Of a stretch of 64,000 nt of DNA, positions 22,931 through 33,300 are shown piece by piece; position 1 is the first letter of the stretch, and each line of letters starts with the position of its first letter. The notes under the pieces are model-generated. The model saw nothing but the letters and a program-made list of their open reading frames with translations, was not told the origin of the DNA and ran no database searches. Made by a program: the position numbers and the translations under genes. This DNA is from Phanerochaete sordida (Eukaryota; Basidiomycota; Agaricomycetes; Polyporales; Phanerochaetaceae). Where the stretch lies: the NCBI GenBank assembly GCA_019973155.2, contig BPQB01000083.1, forward strand, positions 1 through 64,000. The letters are read 5' to 3'.

Positions 22931-23636
22931 AAAATCCTGCTATCGTAACAGCGACCTAACGTCATCTATAACACGCACACAAAGGATTCACTGGCAGCCT
23001 CGTTCAGATTATCGATGACTCATAATCGCGGTTCAGAATAATGCTGATGCTTCGCAGGCGCACGATCGCTTGGTCTGCGGATGTCCAGCAAGAGACTCGG
23101 GCTCCACATAACGCCGTGAAGGCGTCTCCCACGGCTTCCTACCTACGCGAGGCGTGCGCCCCGTTTCCAACCCAGACTTTGATTGACGTCCCGCGATGCG
23201 TTCATCTTGCCACTCTGTCAGATGCGCCAATCTCACCATTTGTCACTCGCGCATTCTCCTATCTGGCGCGATGTCCATTTCGCGGCCTCGTACGCGCTCG
23301 AAGCAGCTTCGCAAACGCTCGGCACAGGACTGGCCGCTGGCTATTGCATTCGCGTGACACGCACCATGCTATCCAACTGTAGACGTCTCGCACACCTCAT
23401 ATAGAACATTATCCGCTATCTGACCTCCTTGCGACGCGTTCCTCAGCCGTCTCCGTCCCAGGCATCATCTTAGCCATCTGCTGCATCACGATCGGGGCCT
23501 GTACCGCTGTCTCCCTCTGCGCGTCCGGACACGACGATGAACGCCGCTGCACCCGCAGCAGAGCGTCATCTCCGTACGAGGACGCCAGGGCCCATTCGTG
23601 CGGCAGAACTGCGTATCTACGGCCGCCGCGCAGCAT
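22931..23636. other. intergenic region between two copies of a short duplicated block
   Basis: Nothing recognisable apart from chance open frames. It includes an AT-richer part at 22960-23040. Confidence 0.4.
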
Positions 23637-23735
23637 TGATGTGCTGCTCCGCATCCATGCCACGGCCGCCCTGCCGATGTGCACGACCACGCGCTGCAGA
23701 TGGGCTCCCGTGTGTGCGCCAGCCCTACGCACACA
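23637..23735. repeat. duplicated block, copy b (partner at 22834)
   Basis: Second copy of the 100-bp block. It ends about 20 bp before the TATA box of SSP copy 5, so it may include part of that gene's promoter. Confidence 0.55.
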
Positions 23736-23756
23736 GTAAGTCGCGATATCGTCTAC

Positions 23757-23764
23757 TATAAAAC
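23757..23764 (+). promoter_or_regulatory. TATA box of the SSP gene at 23818
   Basis: TATAAAAC lies 54-61 bases before the ATG. Confidence 0.65.
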
Positions 23765-23817
23765 GACCTAGTACGGCACCGTCTAGAGCACGCTCACCAA
23801 GCATCCATACAAACAAG

Positions 23818-24024
23818 ATGCGCCTACTCACCGCATCCCTCATCACCATCACTCTCATCGCGCTCAGCGCGCACGCGATCCCCGCGCCGGTGTGCTGCCG
23901 GACGACGTGCGACGAGCCCATCGACGCGCTCTCGCTCGGCGCGGGCGTGCCCCTCGCGCTCATGCCCGACCCGGACGCGTGCTGCTGCACTGGATTTGGC
24001 GGGTGTGGTGCCTGTGGCGACTGA
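23818..24024 (+). CDS. small secreted eight-cysteine protein, copy 5
   Basis: A single exon of 68 codons with Met-Arg, a hydrophobic signal peptide (LITITLIALSAHA), then VCC, TC, ACCC, GC and AC, and the end C-G-D. The eight-cysteine order is the same as in the other four copies although the rest of the sequence has diverged. Unlike copies 2-4 no intron is needed: the stop follows the Asp codon directly, so the last intron may have been lost. The nearest neighbour is the HET-like gene on the opposite strand, 250 bp away. Function is unknown. Confidence 0.78.
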   Translation: MRLLTASLITITLIALSAHAIPAPVCCRTTCDEPIDALSLGAGVPLALMPDPDACCCTGFGGCGACGD

Positions 24025-24276
24025 GTGAGTCGCTATGCCGTATTTTGTATGGAGTGCTGATGTCGCCAAGTAGGGAGACGTGCGGAATGAGTGTGTCGGT
24101 GCCGTTCGACGTTGCGCGCGGGAGGTAGTAAGTATGTTTTTGATGAAGTGGATACATGGATAAAGAACGTTGACCTCGGGGTATTGGATATACCTAGACG
24201 AATCGCTGAACAAATTGATTGTCAAAGAGGCGCATCGGCAGAAACATGAGAGCGTGGAGTATCGCGATGTGTACAT

Positions 24277-26337
24277 CTACATGTGATATATTATACGAAC
24301 CATTCCCTTCGGGAAGTTTTCCTTCCAATCTACCAGTATATTTCCGCATCTAAGGACTTCTGCCGTCATCCGTCCATTGACCATACGAAACGCTAGTAGC
24401 TTCAAGATGATCGCCGTCTTTACCGTTCTTTGCAGCAGAATGCACGACCGACCAGGATACCAAGGGCCGTCAGCGACTCCCTGGAGCTGAAACTGGGTGT
24501 CCCTTGAGCCCTGAGCATAGCCATGCAAAGTAAACGTGACCTCTTCTGGGAACGCGACATCTCCTGAAAATGCGAAGTCCATCGACAACGCTGCGCCAAT
24601 GGGCCCATCCGGCCCCTGCATCGGGACGACGAACGGTGCGCTGCAGTAGGCGTCTTGGCAGTATTTCCCTGGCTCAGCAGTGCCGAGCTGCGAGCTGTCC
24701 ACGAGGCACAGGCGGGATTTTTCCGGTATCTGCTCATACGTATCCCAGAATTTCCTGCTCCGCGACATGTCCCACTCCGCAAACTCCCGGAGAAATTGGC
24801 TCCATGTCGGCAGGACGGTCTGCGCTGTTGGCCGGCGCCGCGCGTGGCGCATCGCGATCACCCCGCGCACGTCGTCCGGGAGGTGCTTGAGCAGGATCGC
24901 CCACGCGGACTCGGCGTCGAGCGCCGTACGGTAGATCGGACGCGTCTCGCACTGCGCGAGATATGCCAGCGAGGAGACACGATCAAGCTCGATGGTGCAG
25001 TGACGCGTGCGGAGCAGCTTGGTGGCATGTGCAAGCTTCGAGAGCGTGGTTGATGTACCGCCAATGCTGTCGTCTATGTCGCTGGAGGGCTGGTGATGAA
25101 CGGCTTCGCCGTGGCGGTCCTGAAAGAACGAGCATATCTGCGGTGTAGACGCGGCCATAAGGCCACCGGGAAGCCAGTGCTCCGTCGTTTCCTGCACCGT
25201 CCAAACGCGCTGGAGCCAGTGGCGCTCAGACTCGAGTGCCTCATCGGATGGGTCGAAGGGAAGTCCAAGGCCGTTGAAGTACGTGATGCACGGCACCTCT
25301 TTGCCTGAGTAGATATGACCGATTGTAGGGATGTCAAGCTCCCACTCCTCCATCCGCTGCGCCTCGTCCTTTTCCTGTCCAACTTGACGGAGACAGAGCA
25401 CGTCAATCCACACGTACTGAGCGCCGTAGTTCAGAAGCTCGACGCGAACGTGGTCCAGAGTGGTGGTACGTGGGATGGGGACGGGCCAGGCTTTGCTGTT
25501 GATCTTTGTGACGACGGAGTCCCGCTGGTCCTCTTCTACCCAGCTATGAGATACGGTCCAGAGGGTATCGGGAAAGCCGTCCTGGGTGGCTTGATTGATA
25601 GCATGATAGGGGATGACGCGATTGCTATAGAGGTCCCATATTCGTCGCGGTGGTATCCGAGCGTTTCTGATGTAGTCGCCCTCCACTGCCTCTCGGCGCA
25701 TCGCCGAGTCTCTCTCTTCTTGTCGGGAAAGTGTCTCCGGCAGGGATGTTAGGTCAGAACCCCAATAAGGTCGAATATAGCCATATACAGAACCGAAGTC
25801 GGGTCGTGTGCGGAGAAAGTAGCGGAGGCACAGTTTGAGAAGTGGAGTCATGGTGTGTTTCGTGGGAAAGATGGAGTTCAGCATCCTCAAGAGGCTGGTC
25901 GTGCTCAAGCCGGCGCACGGTTTGTCCGCATGATCTGATGGTATGGCAAAATCACTGTAGTGAATGCGTTGGAAAGGGACGAACAGACCGGGATCCGAAG
26001 CGGATGTCTCCGGAATATGCGGGGGAATGAGAGCGAAGCGTCTGCTAGAGCCAGAGCTGTTGAATAGCACCTTTGGAGACACCCTTTCCTTTGCTAGGTG
26101 TAAGATTGCCCACGCCTTCATGCGCGCAACGTCTACGCGGCGTACGCCAGGGTATCTGGGGTTGAAGATGCGGAAGCGCCTGAATGCAGTTGCTATCTTG
26201 TCACTACTCGACAGCGGAGAACTTGTTACGTACACTGGCTTGAAGTTATACATGAATCTCTCCTTCGAAACGACCCAGGGTGGCATCTTTGCTACAATCG
26301 AGGTCTCTCCTTCGGGACTTTCGATTACCACTGTGAT
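24277..26337 (-). CDS. HET-like protein, copy 2 (5' exon not placed)
   Basis: One long exon on the minus strand codes about 685 residues. It follows a TTTTTTACAG acceptor at 26338, so the initiator lies in an upstream exon that I could not place between 26340 and 26700. The frame before the acceptor carries a stop. Shared blocks are WTVSHSWVEE, RVELLNYGAQYVWIDVLC, LDIPTIGHIYSG, ITYFNGLGLPFDP and RVWTVQET. The WIDVLCLRQ block lies near residue 310. It stands head to head with copy 3 at 28207, about 1.9 kb apart with a MITE between. The family role is as for copy 1. Confidence 0.8.
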   Translation of the reverse strand: MTVVIESPEGETSIVAKMPPWVVSKERFMYNFKPVYVTSSPLSSSDKIATAFRRFRIFNPRYPGVRRVDVARMKAWAILHLAKERVSPKVLFNSSGSSRRFALIPPHIPETSASDPGLFVPFQRIHYSDFAIPSDHADKPCAGLSTTSLLRMLNSIFPTKHTMTPLLKLCLRYFLRTRPDFGSVYGYIRPYWGSDLTSLPETLSRQEERDSAMRREAVEGDYIRNARIPPRRIWDLYSNRVIPYHAINQATQDGFPDTLWTVSHSWVEEDQRDSVVTKINSKAWPVPIPRTTTLDHVRVELLNYGAQYVWIDVLCLRQVGQEKDEAQRMEEWELDIPTIGHIYSGKEVPCITYFNGLGLPFDPSDEALESERHWLQRVWTVQETTEHWLPGGLMAASTPQICSFFQDRHGEAVHHQPSSDIDDSIGGTSTTLSKLAHATKLLRTRHCTIELDRVSSLAYLAQCETRPIYRTALDAESAWAILLKHLPDDVRGVIAMRHARRRPTAQTVLPTWSQFLREFAEWDMSRSRKFWDTYEQIPEKSRLCLVDSSQLGTAEPGKYCQDAYCSAPFVVPMQGPDGPIGAALSMDFAFSGDVAFPEEVTFTLHGYAQGSRDTQFQLQGVADGPWYPGRSCILLQRTVKTAIILKLLAFRMVNGRMTAEVLRCGNILVDWKENFPKGMVRIIYHM

Positions 26338-27259
26338 GACCTGTAAAAAACGATGGGACTTGGGTTATTGCGTTCCATCAAAAGGACGGCTTGGTGGACT
26401 GACTGATCTCTTATCTTCATCGACGCTTGGTTGGAAGAGTTTATGGAGTTTTGTTCTGGTTACTGAGAGATGATCCCGTGACTCCCTGTCATCTTTGCAG
26501 CGCAAACATAATGTGACACTTGCCTTCATCTTTGTATGTGCATACAGTATGGAGAGAGCCATCGGACCGCGCGGTGAGATTGATAGATGTGAGGCGTCGA
26601 AATGTAAAGGTCCTTCCAAAGGCTTCCAGTGATTTCAACACAGCAGCGACCACTCGTTCCTGCAGTGCCCACAACGTTCAATTTGTACATTCAGAGAGCT
26701 GAGCATGCTATTCATCATTCGCACATACTAGATCTTCATTGCGCACTGTTATTGGCCTGCTGGCAGTATCGAGCAGAGGGACGCATAGAGGAGTGACACC
26801 CGACATATATCGAGAGCAGGTCTAACACAAGGCACTAACTTAGGTGCGTAAGCCAAGTACCGGGCGTAAGCATAGGGATATCAGCAATGACATGACTGCA
26901 TATACTCACCCTGAGCTGGAGACAACAAGCACAAAGAGCGTGGAAGGAGGCAGAGTCATTTTTGCACTACCGCGGAGCATCCAGAGTTTGATTCCATCCC
27001 CGATCATGTGGAGATGGCCGGCCTGTGCGTGCGAAGATGGCTATAGGTGCCAGGAAAGGGTTCAGACGTAGCACCCATGATCTATGCATAGTAGGAAGCG
27101 CAGTATCCATGTCCGCATTTCCACATACCGGTCAAATGATCCATGAAGCGCAGGAACGGCATGGCCAGGCTCGGAGCACTGAGGCAAAATCTTCAGCAGC
27201 TGTATACCCAATGCGCAGCAGTATCCCTGGTCTACATTTGATTTTGGTTAGCCTGATTA
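26338..27259. other. probable 5' exon region of HET copy 2 and intergenic DNA
   Basis: Must contain the missing first exon and promoter of the HET-like gene read to the left. Several short ATG frames exist on the minus strand (for example at 26619), but none has a decisive donor site. Confidence 0.4.
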
Positions 27260-27578
27260 CAGCTGAAAACGATACAGTAGGTCGCACCCAAAAATTTTTG
27301 CGTACAGCAGTTGAAGCTCCGCGATAGCGTGTCTTGCTCGTGCGATGCGCGCGCCGAGGTCCAGCTGCTTGGAAAACGATAGGCCACCGTTCGATTTTTC
27401 CAGCACAGGGTTCACACTCCGCTGGATGAGCGCCCCGTGCTAGGTGCCTTGCGGCAACGTGAGGCGGCAGCTCGGCCGCCTCGGCGCGCGCACTGCACGA
27501 GCGAGACACACTACTGCGGAGCTTCAACTGCGGTACGCAGAAATATTTGGGTGCGGCCTATCGTTTTCTAAACAGCTG
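27260..27578. mobile_element. MITE with about 75-bp terminal inverted repeats and TA flanks
   Basis: The 27260-27335 arm and the reverse complement of 27504-27578 match over about 75 bp with a few gaps. Both begin CAGCTG and share GCACCCAAA, TGCGTAC and GCAGTTGAAGCTCCGC. TA dinucleotides flank both ends, as expected for Tc1/mariner-type insertion. A third partial copy of the end sequence (CAGCTGCTTGGAAAACGATA) lies inside near 27362. The 319-bp element has no coding capacity. It lies between two divergent HET-like genes. Confidence 0.75.
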
Positions 27579-28206
27579 TAACACCGTCCGACAGCACTCT
27601 GAAATCACTGTCGTATGTCGTACGCGGCACCGCTCAAAGCATTCCCACACATTGTCATTCAAGACCGCATGGCACCCGGAACCAAACTGCCGTTCGACGA
27701 TTTCGCGCAATCGGACCTCAGCAACGCGCTTAGACATATCCCATCCGCCCACTTCTCTGCCACGGCGCTGCTGCTGTGCATTATCGATACCACGCCCGCG
27801 GCGTGGCTGCCGCTTCTTAAGCAGAGTCAAGCTCACAGAGCTAGACCTGTGACCCGCTATCTAGGCCTATGTTGGACATGAGGCTCCGTTTGAACGAGCT
27901 TCGGCCCTCCGCTTATTCCCATGATATAAGCATCGCACTATGATAGCTCATGCGGCTGCCCATAATTCGAAAGCATCTTGTTAGATTTGTCATGTCAGTC
28001 GAACATCTAGAAGACCACGTGCGCACAGCGTCCAATCCTCGCAACTCGGCGTCAATTTCAGAGCACCATCTCAACTTCAGCTATATTGCGTTGAGGCAGT
28101 ATAACATGTCTTCTACCCACAGGTGCAAGGCCAGCGAAGACAGTGCGAAGTACGAAGATATATCAGTGAGATCATGCGGTATTGAACCTAAGCGACGAGC
28201 TCAAAT
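27579..28206. other. upstream region of HET copy 3
   Basis: No gene seen. Probably the promoter and leader of the gene at 28207; short open frames are unsupported. Confidence 0.45.
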
Positions 28207-30195
28207 ATGTCTATCAAGGAAAGGCGACCTTCGCGACTGACCATCTCGATCTTCGGACAAAAACAGGTCATTCGAGCTGAGCGGCCCCCATGGACACACC
28301 TGACAGCCAGTACCAAAGATATTACTCTTCACTCGTTTATTAACGAGCGCGCTACATACCACATGTGGATCAACGAGCACCTCGATCCTCAACGCATACC
28401 CGACGAGGCACGTCTTAATATCTGGGCTACGGTGAAAATGGCGGAGGCCAGAGTACCCGAAGCTCTACTATTCACGCTCTCTGGGCCTGGTCGGGTGTAT
28501 CGCCTCGTGCCAGAGCCACGATCTACCGTACCGTACCAGTGGGCTCATTTTGGCCCAGGTGCGATACCTAATGCGCTCGCAGACCTACCTTGTGGCACCA
28601 TCAATGCCAGCACGCTGCTCACGACGATCAACACCATCCTAGGTACCACACACAGCCCAGACACCCCGGGGCTGCAGCAATGTCTCGAGCACTTCCTGCG
28701 TACATCGCGCGACTTCGGACAGGCGTACGCGTTCCTGCGCGGCCACTGGCACACGGACCTGACAACTCTGCCCGCGCGCATCGCCTCGCGCGCGAAGCAG
28801 GACGACGAGATGCGCTGGGAGGCCGTGCACGGAGACTACTTTCAGAGCGCGAATGTGCGCCCGCGGCGCGTATGGGACCTGCACAGCAACCGCGTGCTAC
28901 CGTTCTACGCGCTGCCGGCACACCCACACGCAGAGATCCCGGACAATGTCTGGACGGTGTCGCACAGCTGGGTGCGCGAGGACGCGCGTGCGGCGGTATG
29001 GACACTCATCAACGGCTTCGAGTGGCCTGTGCCCGTCCCACTCGACACAACGCTCGATCATGTGCGCGTCGAGCTGCTTAACCTCGGCGCGGAGTACGTG
29101 TGGCTCGACGTACTCTGCCTCAGGCAGAAGGGTGGTAGGCGGCAGAAGCCCGATGGGAGGAATCCATGGAAGGTTTGGGCAGGGTGGGAGGTCGTCAGTA
29201 CAGAGCCTACCAGGATAGAAGAATGGAAACTCGACGTCCCTACAATCGGCCACATCTACTCGTTTCCTCACGTCCCATGCATCACCTACTTCAATGGCCT
29301 CGGACTTCCCTTTGACCCCTCACCAGACACGCTTTCCTCGGATAGACACTGGCTCAACCGCGTCTGGACGGTGCAGGAGACCACCTCTGCTTGGCTTCCC
29401 GGCGGACTCACCGGGAGCGGGTACCCCGCAATGCACACCTTCTTCCACACCCGGCACGCACAGGTCATTCCTGTAGGTGATCACGAGGACTCGACGCGCG
29501 TGATGCGTCTCGCCACGGGCCTTCGCGCGCTACAACGGCGCCACTGCACGACCGAGCTCGACCGCATCGCTTCGCTCGCGTACATCGCGCGCTGCCATAC
29601 GCTGCCGCTCTACGACGACCGCGTCCCGGTGGAACGCGCGTGGGTAGCCCTGCTCAAGCACTTCTCGCCCGAGATCCGCGCCGCGATCTTCTTGCGGCAC
29701 GTGAAGCAGTATCCCAGAGACACTGCCCTTTGGCCTTCGTGGGAGCAATTCCTCGGATCAGATGCTGCGGCGTGGCCTTCTACGCAAAATCTCGGCGGCA
29801 CACGCAACGCGATACACCTCCTGCCCGGCATGCCGCTAGGCACAATGGAGCCTGGCGTGTACTTTCAGCGCGTTCGCTCGTATGGAACCTGCCGTATCGT
29901 TCGAGAGAGCGGTGGTGCTGAAGGTGCCAACCGGCCGATCGTTGTCGAGTGCCAAGGCGGGATGCATCACCTTCGTGGCCAGATGGATGGTAGACTGCGA
30001 CAAAACAAAGCTTATACGTTTCTCCAGCTCGAAATCCGCACCTTGTTGATGGTCGAGGTCATTGGAGAGAGAACTATCGAGGAACGTACGGCGTATCAGG
30101 TCATCAAGTGTGGATGCATGCTTCTCGCAGCACCTTGCCCGACTTCCATGGTTTCTCACAATGTGACAGTAGTATACCAGGATAAGACCCAGTAA
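28207..30195 (+). CDS. HET-like protein, copy 3
   Basis: An intronless 662-codon gene from ATG 28207. The N-terminal RLTISIFGQ and ERPPW segments align with the other copies. The HET-like core has WTVSHSWVRE (near residue 246), RVELLNLGAEYVWLDVLC and the LRQ at about 300, LDVPTIGHIYSF, ITYFNGLGLPFDP and NRVWTVQET (near 385). About 26 extra residues after the LRQ (rich in Gly, Arg, Lys and Trp) are not in the other four copies. The C-terminal third, including TFLQLEIRTLL and VIKCGC, is shared by the family. No signal peptide or membrane helix. The SDR that follows is convergent. Confidence 0.85.
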   Translation: MSIKERRPSRLTISIFGQKQVIRAERPPWTHLTASTKDITLHSFINERATYHMWINEHLDPQRIPDEARLNIWATVKMAEARVPEALLFTLSGPGRVYRLVPEPRSTVPYQWAHFGPGAIPNALADLPCGTINASTLLTTINTILGTTHSPDTPGLQQCLEHFLRTSRDFGQAYAFLRGHWHTDLTTLPARIASRAKQDDEMRWEAVHGDYFQSANVRPRRVWDLHSNRVLPFYALPAHPHAEIPDNVWTVSHSWVREDARAAVWTLINGFEWPVPVPLDTTLDHVRVELLNLGAEYVWLDVLCLRQKGGRRQKPDGRNPWKVWAGWEVVSTEPTRIEEWKLDVPTIGHIYSFPHVPCITYFNGLGLPFDPSPDTLSSDRHWLNRVWTVQETTSAWLPGGLTGSGYPAMHTFFHTRHAQVIPVGDHEDSTRVMRLATGLRALQRRHCTTELDRIASLAYIARCHTLPLYDDRVPVERAWVALLKHFSPEIRAAIFLRHVKQYPRDTALWPSWEQFLGSDAAAWPSTQNLGGTRNAIHLLPGMPLGTMEPGVYFQRVRSYGTCRIVRESGGAEGANRPIVVECQGGMHHLRGQMDGRLRQNKAYTFLQLEIRTLLMVEVIGERTIEERTAYQVIKCGCMLLAAPCPTSMVSHNVTVVYQDKTQ

Positions 30196-30432
30196 ACCAT
30201 TTACCTTTATGCGCTGGGAGTGTGTCCACGAGTAAGTGATATCAGAGTTGGATGACGAACCTGGTCATCGCATATCGAATCGATTCTTTGATCTCAACAC
30301 TTGGAAGCGACGATCTTGAAATTTGCGGGGCTGTGAACGCAGATATAAATCCAGCAACGTAACAGCTTCGTGCTAGAATGATAACAATTCAGAAATAATA
30401 CAAAGGTTGGCGAGGAATTGATATCGAAAGTC

Positions 30433-31424
30433 TCAAATTGCCAGCTTCACTTTCAGCTTATCTTCATCGACGATCTCCTGCTTCTTAGCAAGCAGCGCCT
30501 CAACATCCCAGCGGCAGTCCACGAATCGACCCGATAGCCACTCGCGGCGCTCCTTGACGAGCCAAAGGATAGTGCCCGCGGTCAGCTGGGGCTTGTCAAT
30601 GAAGATCGGCGCAGCCTGGAACTCAGGTGGCAGACGCGTGTTCATCTCCGTCCAGATGACGCCGGGGTGGACGGAGAAGGCGATGACACCCTTGTCGCTG
30701 TACTCGGCATCGATGAACTCTGCGAGGCGCAGCTGCGCGAGCTTAGACACCTATTGGCACCGGCCACGTTCGTATGTCAGACACAGCGCTGATAGGCGAG
30801 CCGCGGGGGCACGCACCGCATACGCCGAGTAGCGCGGCAGGAATCCGAACGCAGCCGCGCTCGTGACGTTCACGATCGTTCGCGCGCCGCCGCAGCGCAC
30901 GAGCAGAGGCAGCAGCGCACGCGTGACGAGGTACGTCCCGCGCACGTTGACCTCGAACGCGCGCCACCACTCGTCTGTCTCGCCGTCCGCGAGGAAGTTG
31001 TACTGCTCGAGGTAACCCGCGTCGTTCACGACGACGTCGACGCGGCCGAACGTCTCTTCAACCTGCTTCGCCGCCGCGGCGACCTGTGCGCTGTCGACGA
31101 TGTCGAGCTGCAGCGCGAGCACCTGCAGAGCCTGGCCCGGATGCTGCGCTGCGAGGCATTCGGCCTTGGTGGCGTCGAGGCTCGAGCGTGCGAGGAGTAC
31201 GAGGCCCGACGCGCCGCCCTGTGCCATCGCTACGGCTATCGCGCGGCCGATGCCCTTGGAAGCACCAGTGACGACGACGACCTGGCCGCTGATGTTGGCA
31301 TTGGCCGGGTCGATGGCGGGGTATATGTCGTGCTTATCGACGGGTATGAACGCAGCGCCTACGACAAGGATTGTGAGCCCATGTCGGGTGTATCTACAAC
31401 AAACTTACCAGCGTAGTCAGCCAT
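30433..31424 (-). CDS. short-chain dehydrogenase/reductase, copy 2
   Basis: Exons 31424-31409, 31358-30817 and 30750-30433 give 291 residues. Cofactor loop TGASKGIG; the usual NNAG reads NDAG; Ser of NVTSAA is 13 before the Tyr of YAVSK, so the catalytic Ser-Tyr-Lys set is complete. Splice positions are identical to the other copies. The C-terminus VEALLAKKQEIVDEDKLK is typical of this subgroup. It lies in tandem with copy 3, same strand and 0.8 kb apart, and the two probably arose by tandem duplication. Substrate unknown. Confidence 0.88.
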
Positions 31425-31470
31425 GTCTGCGAGGGTCCTTTGGTGCTGTAGGCGGTCACTTCGTGCCCTG

Positions 31471-31480
31471 CTTATAAAGG
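31471..31480 (-). promoter_or_regulatory. TATA box of SDR copy 2
   Basis: CTTTATAAG on the minus strand, about 48 bases before the ATG at 31424. Confidence 0.55.
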
Positions 31481-32253
31481 AAGAGCACAGCAGCCGGCCT
31501 TCTGGTCCGCGCCTATGTCGCGCACGAAATCGTGCTTCACACGCGTTCCTGTCGCGCAAGGCACACCCAGCGATCTCCACATCTCTAACCGGTTGGGAGG
31601 CACGGGTTATTGTCACCGATGCGGTCGAAGATACCCTGGGACAGTCTTGGAAACGGGCATGCACGCTAGTTTCTGATGATCAATCACAAATCCAGTACTA
31701 CCCTGCAATACTCCGTCCTGTCAGAAGCTGATCTGAGCTATCGAAGGCCTGAAATACTCACCGCTCGGTGCCAGTCGAAGAACTTACTAGGTTATTGCTG
31801 AATGCTACAACGACTGCGGTCACCTGACCGAACGTAAGTATCACTCAGTGGACAAACCTAGAGGATGGGATAAGGACGTAATCTTGCTACTCAATGCGCA
31901 CCATGACGCCGGCTGGCGGAGCGGCAGCCCTGACCGTGAGGCGCTGCAGCTCGCTAGCGCGCGCCTTCCTAGTCTAACGCCACAAAGGCTGTCCACTCTG
32001 AAACGGCTCAGCCAGCACTCTGAGCATTCTCTGCGGTAGCAAGATGAATCGTCAAGGTGCAGAACTGCAACGCACGGGCTTAGAGAGCCGGGAAGATAAT
32101 GCCAGCGATCAAAGATATGCATTCCCGCCGTTGAATGTCAAAACTATATTGTCAAACCGCCGTGAGCACCATCGTCTACGTAAATCGTCAGCAAGAGAGC
32201 AGCGACGCGGAAACGGATGGTGGCTCACTAGAAAAAAACTGCTAGGCGTAGCT
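31481..32253. other. spacer between tandem SDR copies 2 and 3
   Basis: No gene seen. It should hold the rest of the SDR 2 promoter and the 3' end of SDR 3. Confidence 0.5.
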
Positions 32254-33230
32254 TCAGATGCTCAAGGTGAGCTTCAGCTTATCGCCCTCAACAATCTCCT
32301 GCTTCTTGGCCTCCAACGCCTCCATGTCCCAGTTGCAGTCGACGTAACGGCCCGCGAGCCAGTCGCGGCGCTCCTTGATCAGCCAGAGGAGCGTGTTCGC
32401 CGCGAATTCGGGGGTGTCGAGGTAGGTCACGATGGCCTGGACATCCGGCGGGAGCTGCTTCGTCATGTCCGTGTCGTTCATGCCGGGGTGGACCGCGTAG
32501 GACAGGATGCCCTGTGCGCCATACTCCGCGACGAGCACTTCCGAGAAGCGGATCTCCGCGAGCTTCGAGAGCTGCGATGAACTGTCAGCGCCGGAGACAG
32601 CGATAGACGGCGAAGGCGACGTACCGCGTATGCCGAGTAGCGCGGAAGAAACATGAACGCCCCGCCGCTGCTGACGTTCACGACTGTCTTGTCGCCGTCG
32701 CTCTTGATGAGAAGCGGCAAAAACGCGCGGGTCACGAAGTAGGTGCCCTGGACGTTGATTTCAAAGCCGCGCCACCATTCTGCGGAGACGGTGTCCGCGA
32801 TGAAGTTGTACGGTTCGAGGTAGCCGGCGTTGTTGACGACGATGTCGACGCGGCCGAAGGTCGCCTCGACCTGCTTAGCAGCAGCAGCGACCTGGGCCTC
32901 GTTCGTGACGTCGACCTGCGCGGTCAGCACCTCGAGCGGGTGGCCCTGGCGCTGCGCGGCGAGGCACTCGGCCTTGACGGCGTCGAGGCTCCCGCGGGCG
33001 AAGAGAGCAAGGCCTTTGGTGCCTGCCTGCGCGACCGCCAGCGCGATGGCCTTGCCAATGCCCCTAGAGGCTCCGGTGACGACGACGACTTTGCCAGAGA
33101 GGTTGGCCTTGGTGGGGTCGATGGCAGGGTAGGTCTCGTGCCTGTTGTTAGGAATGAAGATTGCGCCTGCGAAGACTTGTTAGCAAATATCGCGCTATCT
33201 AACAACGAACTTACCTGGGTACTTATCCAT
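32254..33230 (-). CDS. short-chain dehydrogenase/reductase, copy 3
   Basis: Exons 33230-33215, 33166-32625 and 32571-32254 give 291 residues with the same two intron positions as its paralogs. TGASRGIG, NNAG, Ser of NVSSGG and the YALSK motif make a complete catalytic set. The short first exon encodes MDKYP and the second begins at the Gly before FIPN. The C-terminal block WLAGRYVDCNWDMEALEAKK is subgroup-specific. Soluble NAD(P)-dependent oxidoreductase by family; substrate and pathway unknown. Confidence 0.88.
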
Positions 33231-33290
33231 GTTGAGCTGGATTCCTGGGATGCGAATGCGTGTTGAAGAGTTTGCTCGTCGTCGACGGGT

Positions 33291-33300
33291 TTATATACCA
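33291..33300 (-). promoter_or_regulatory. TATA box of SDR copy 3
   Basis: TATATAAA on the minus strand, 60-70 bases before the ATG at 33230. Confidence 0.65.

Noticed and set aside
3309..24024. SSP genes as hydrophobins
   Set aside because: They have eight cysteines, but the order is CC, C, CCC, C, C and not C, CC, C, C, CC, C. The proteins are also shorter and lack the long hydrophobic loops.
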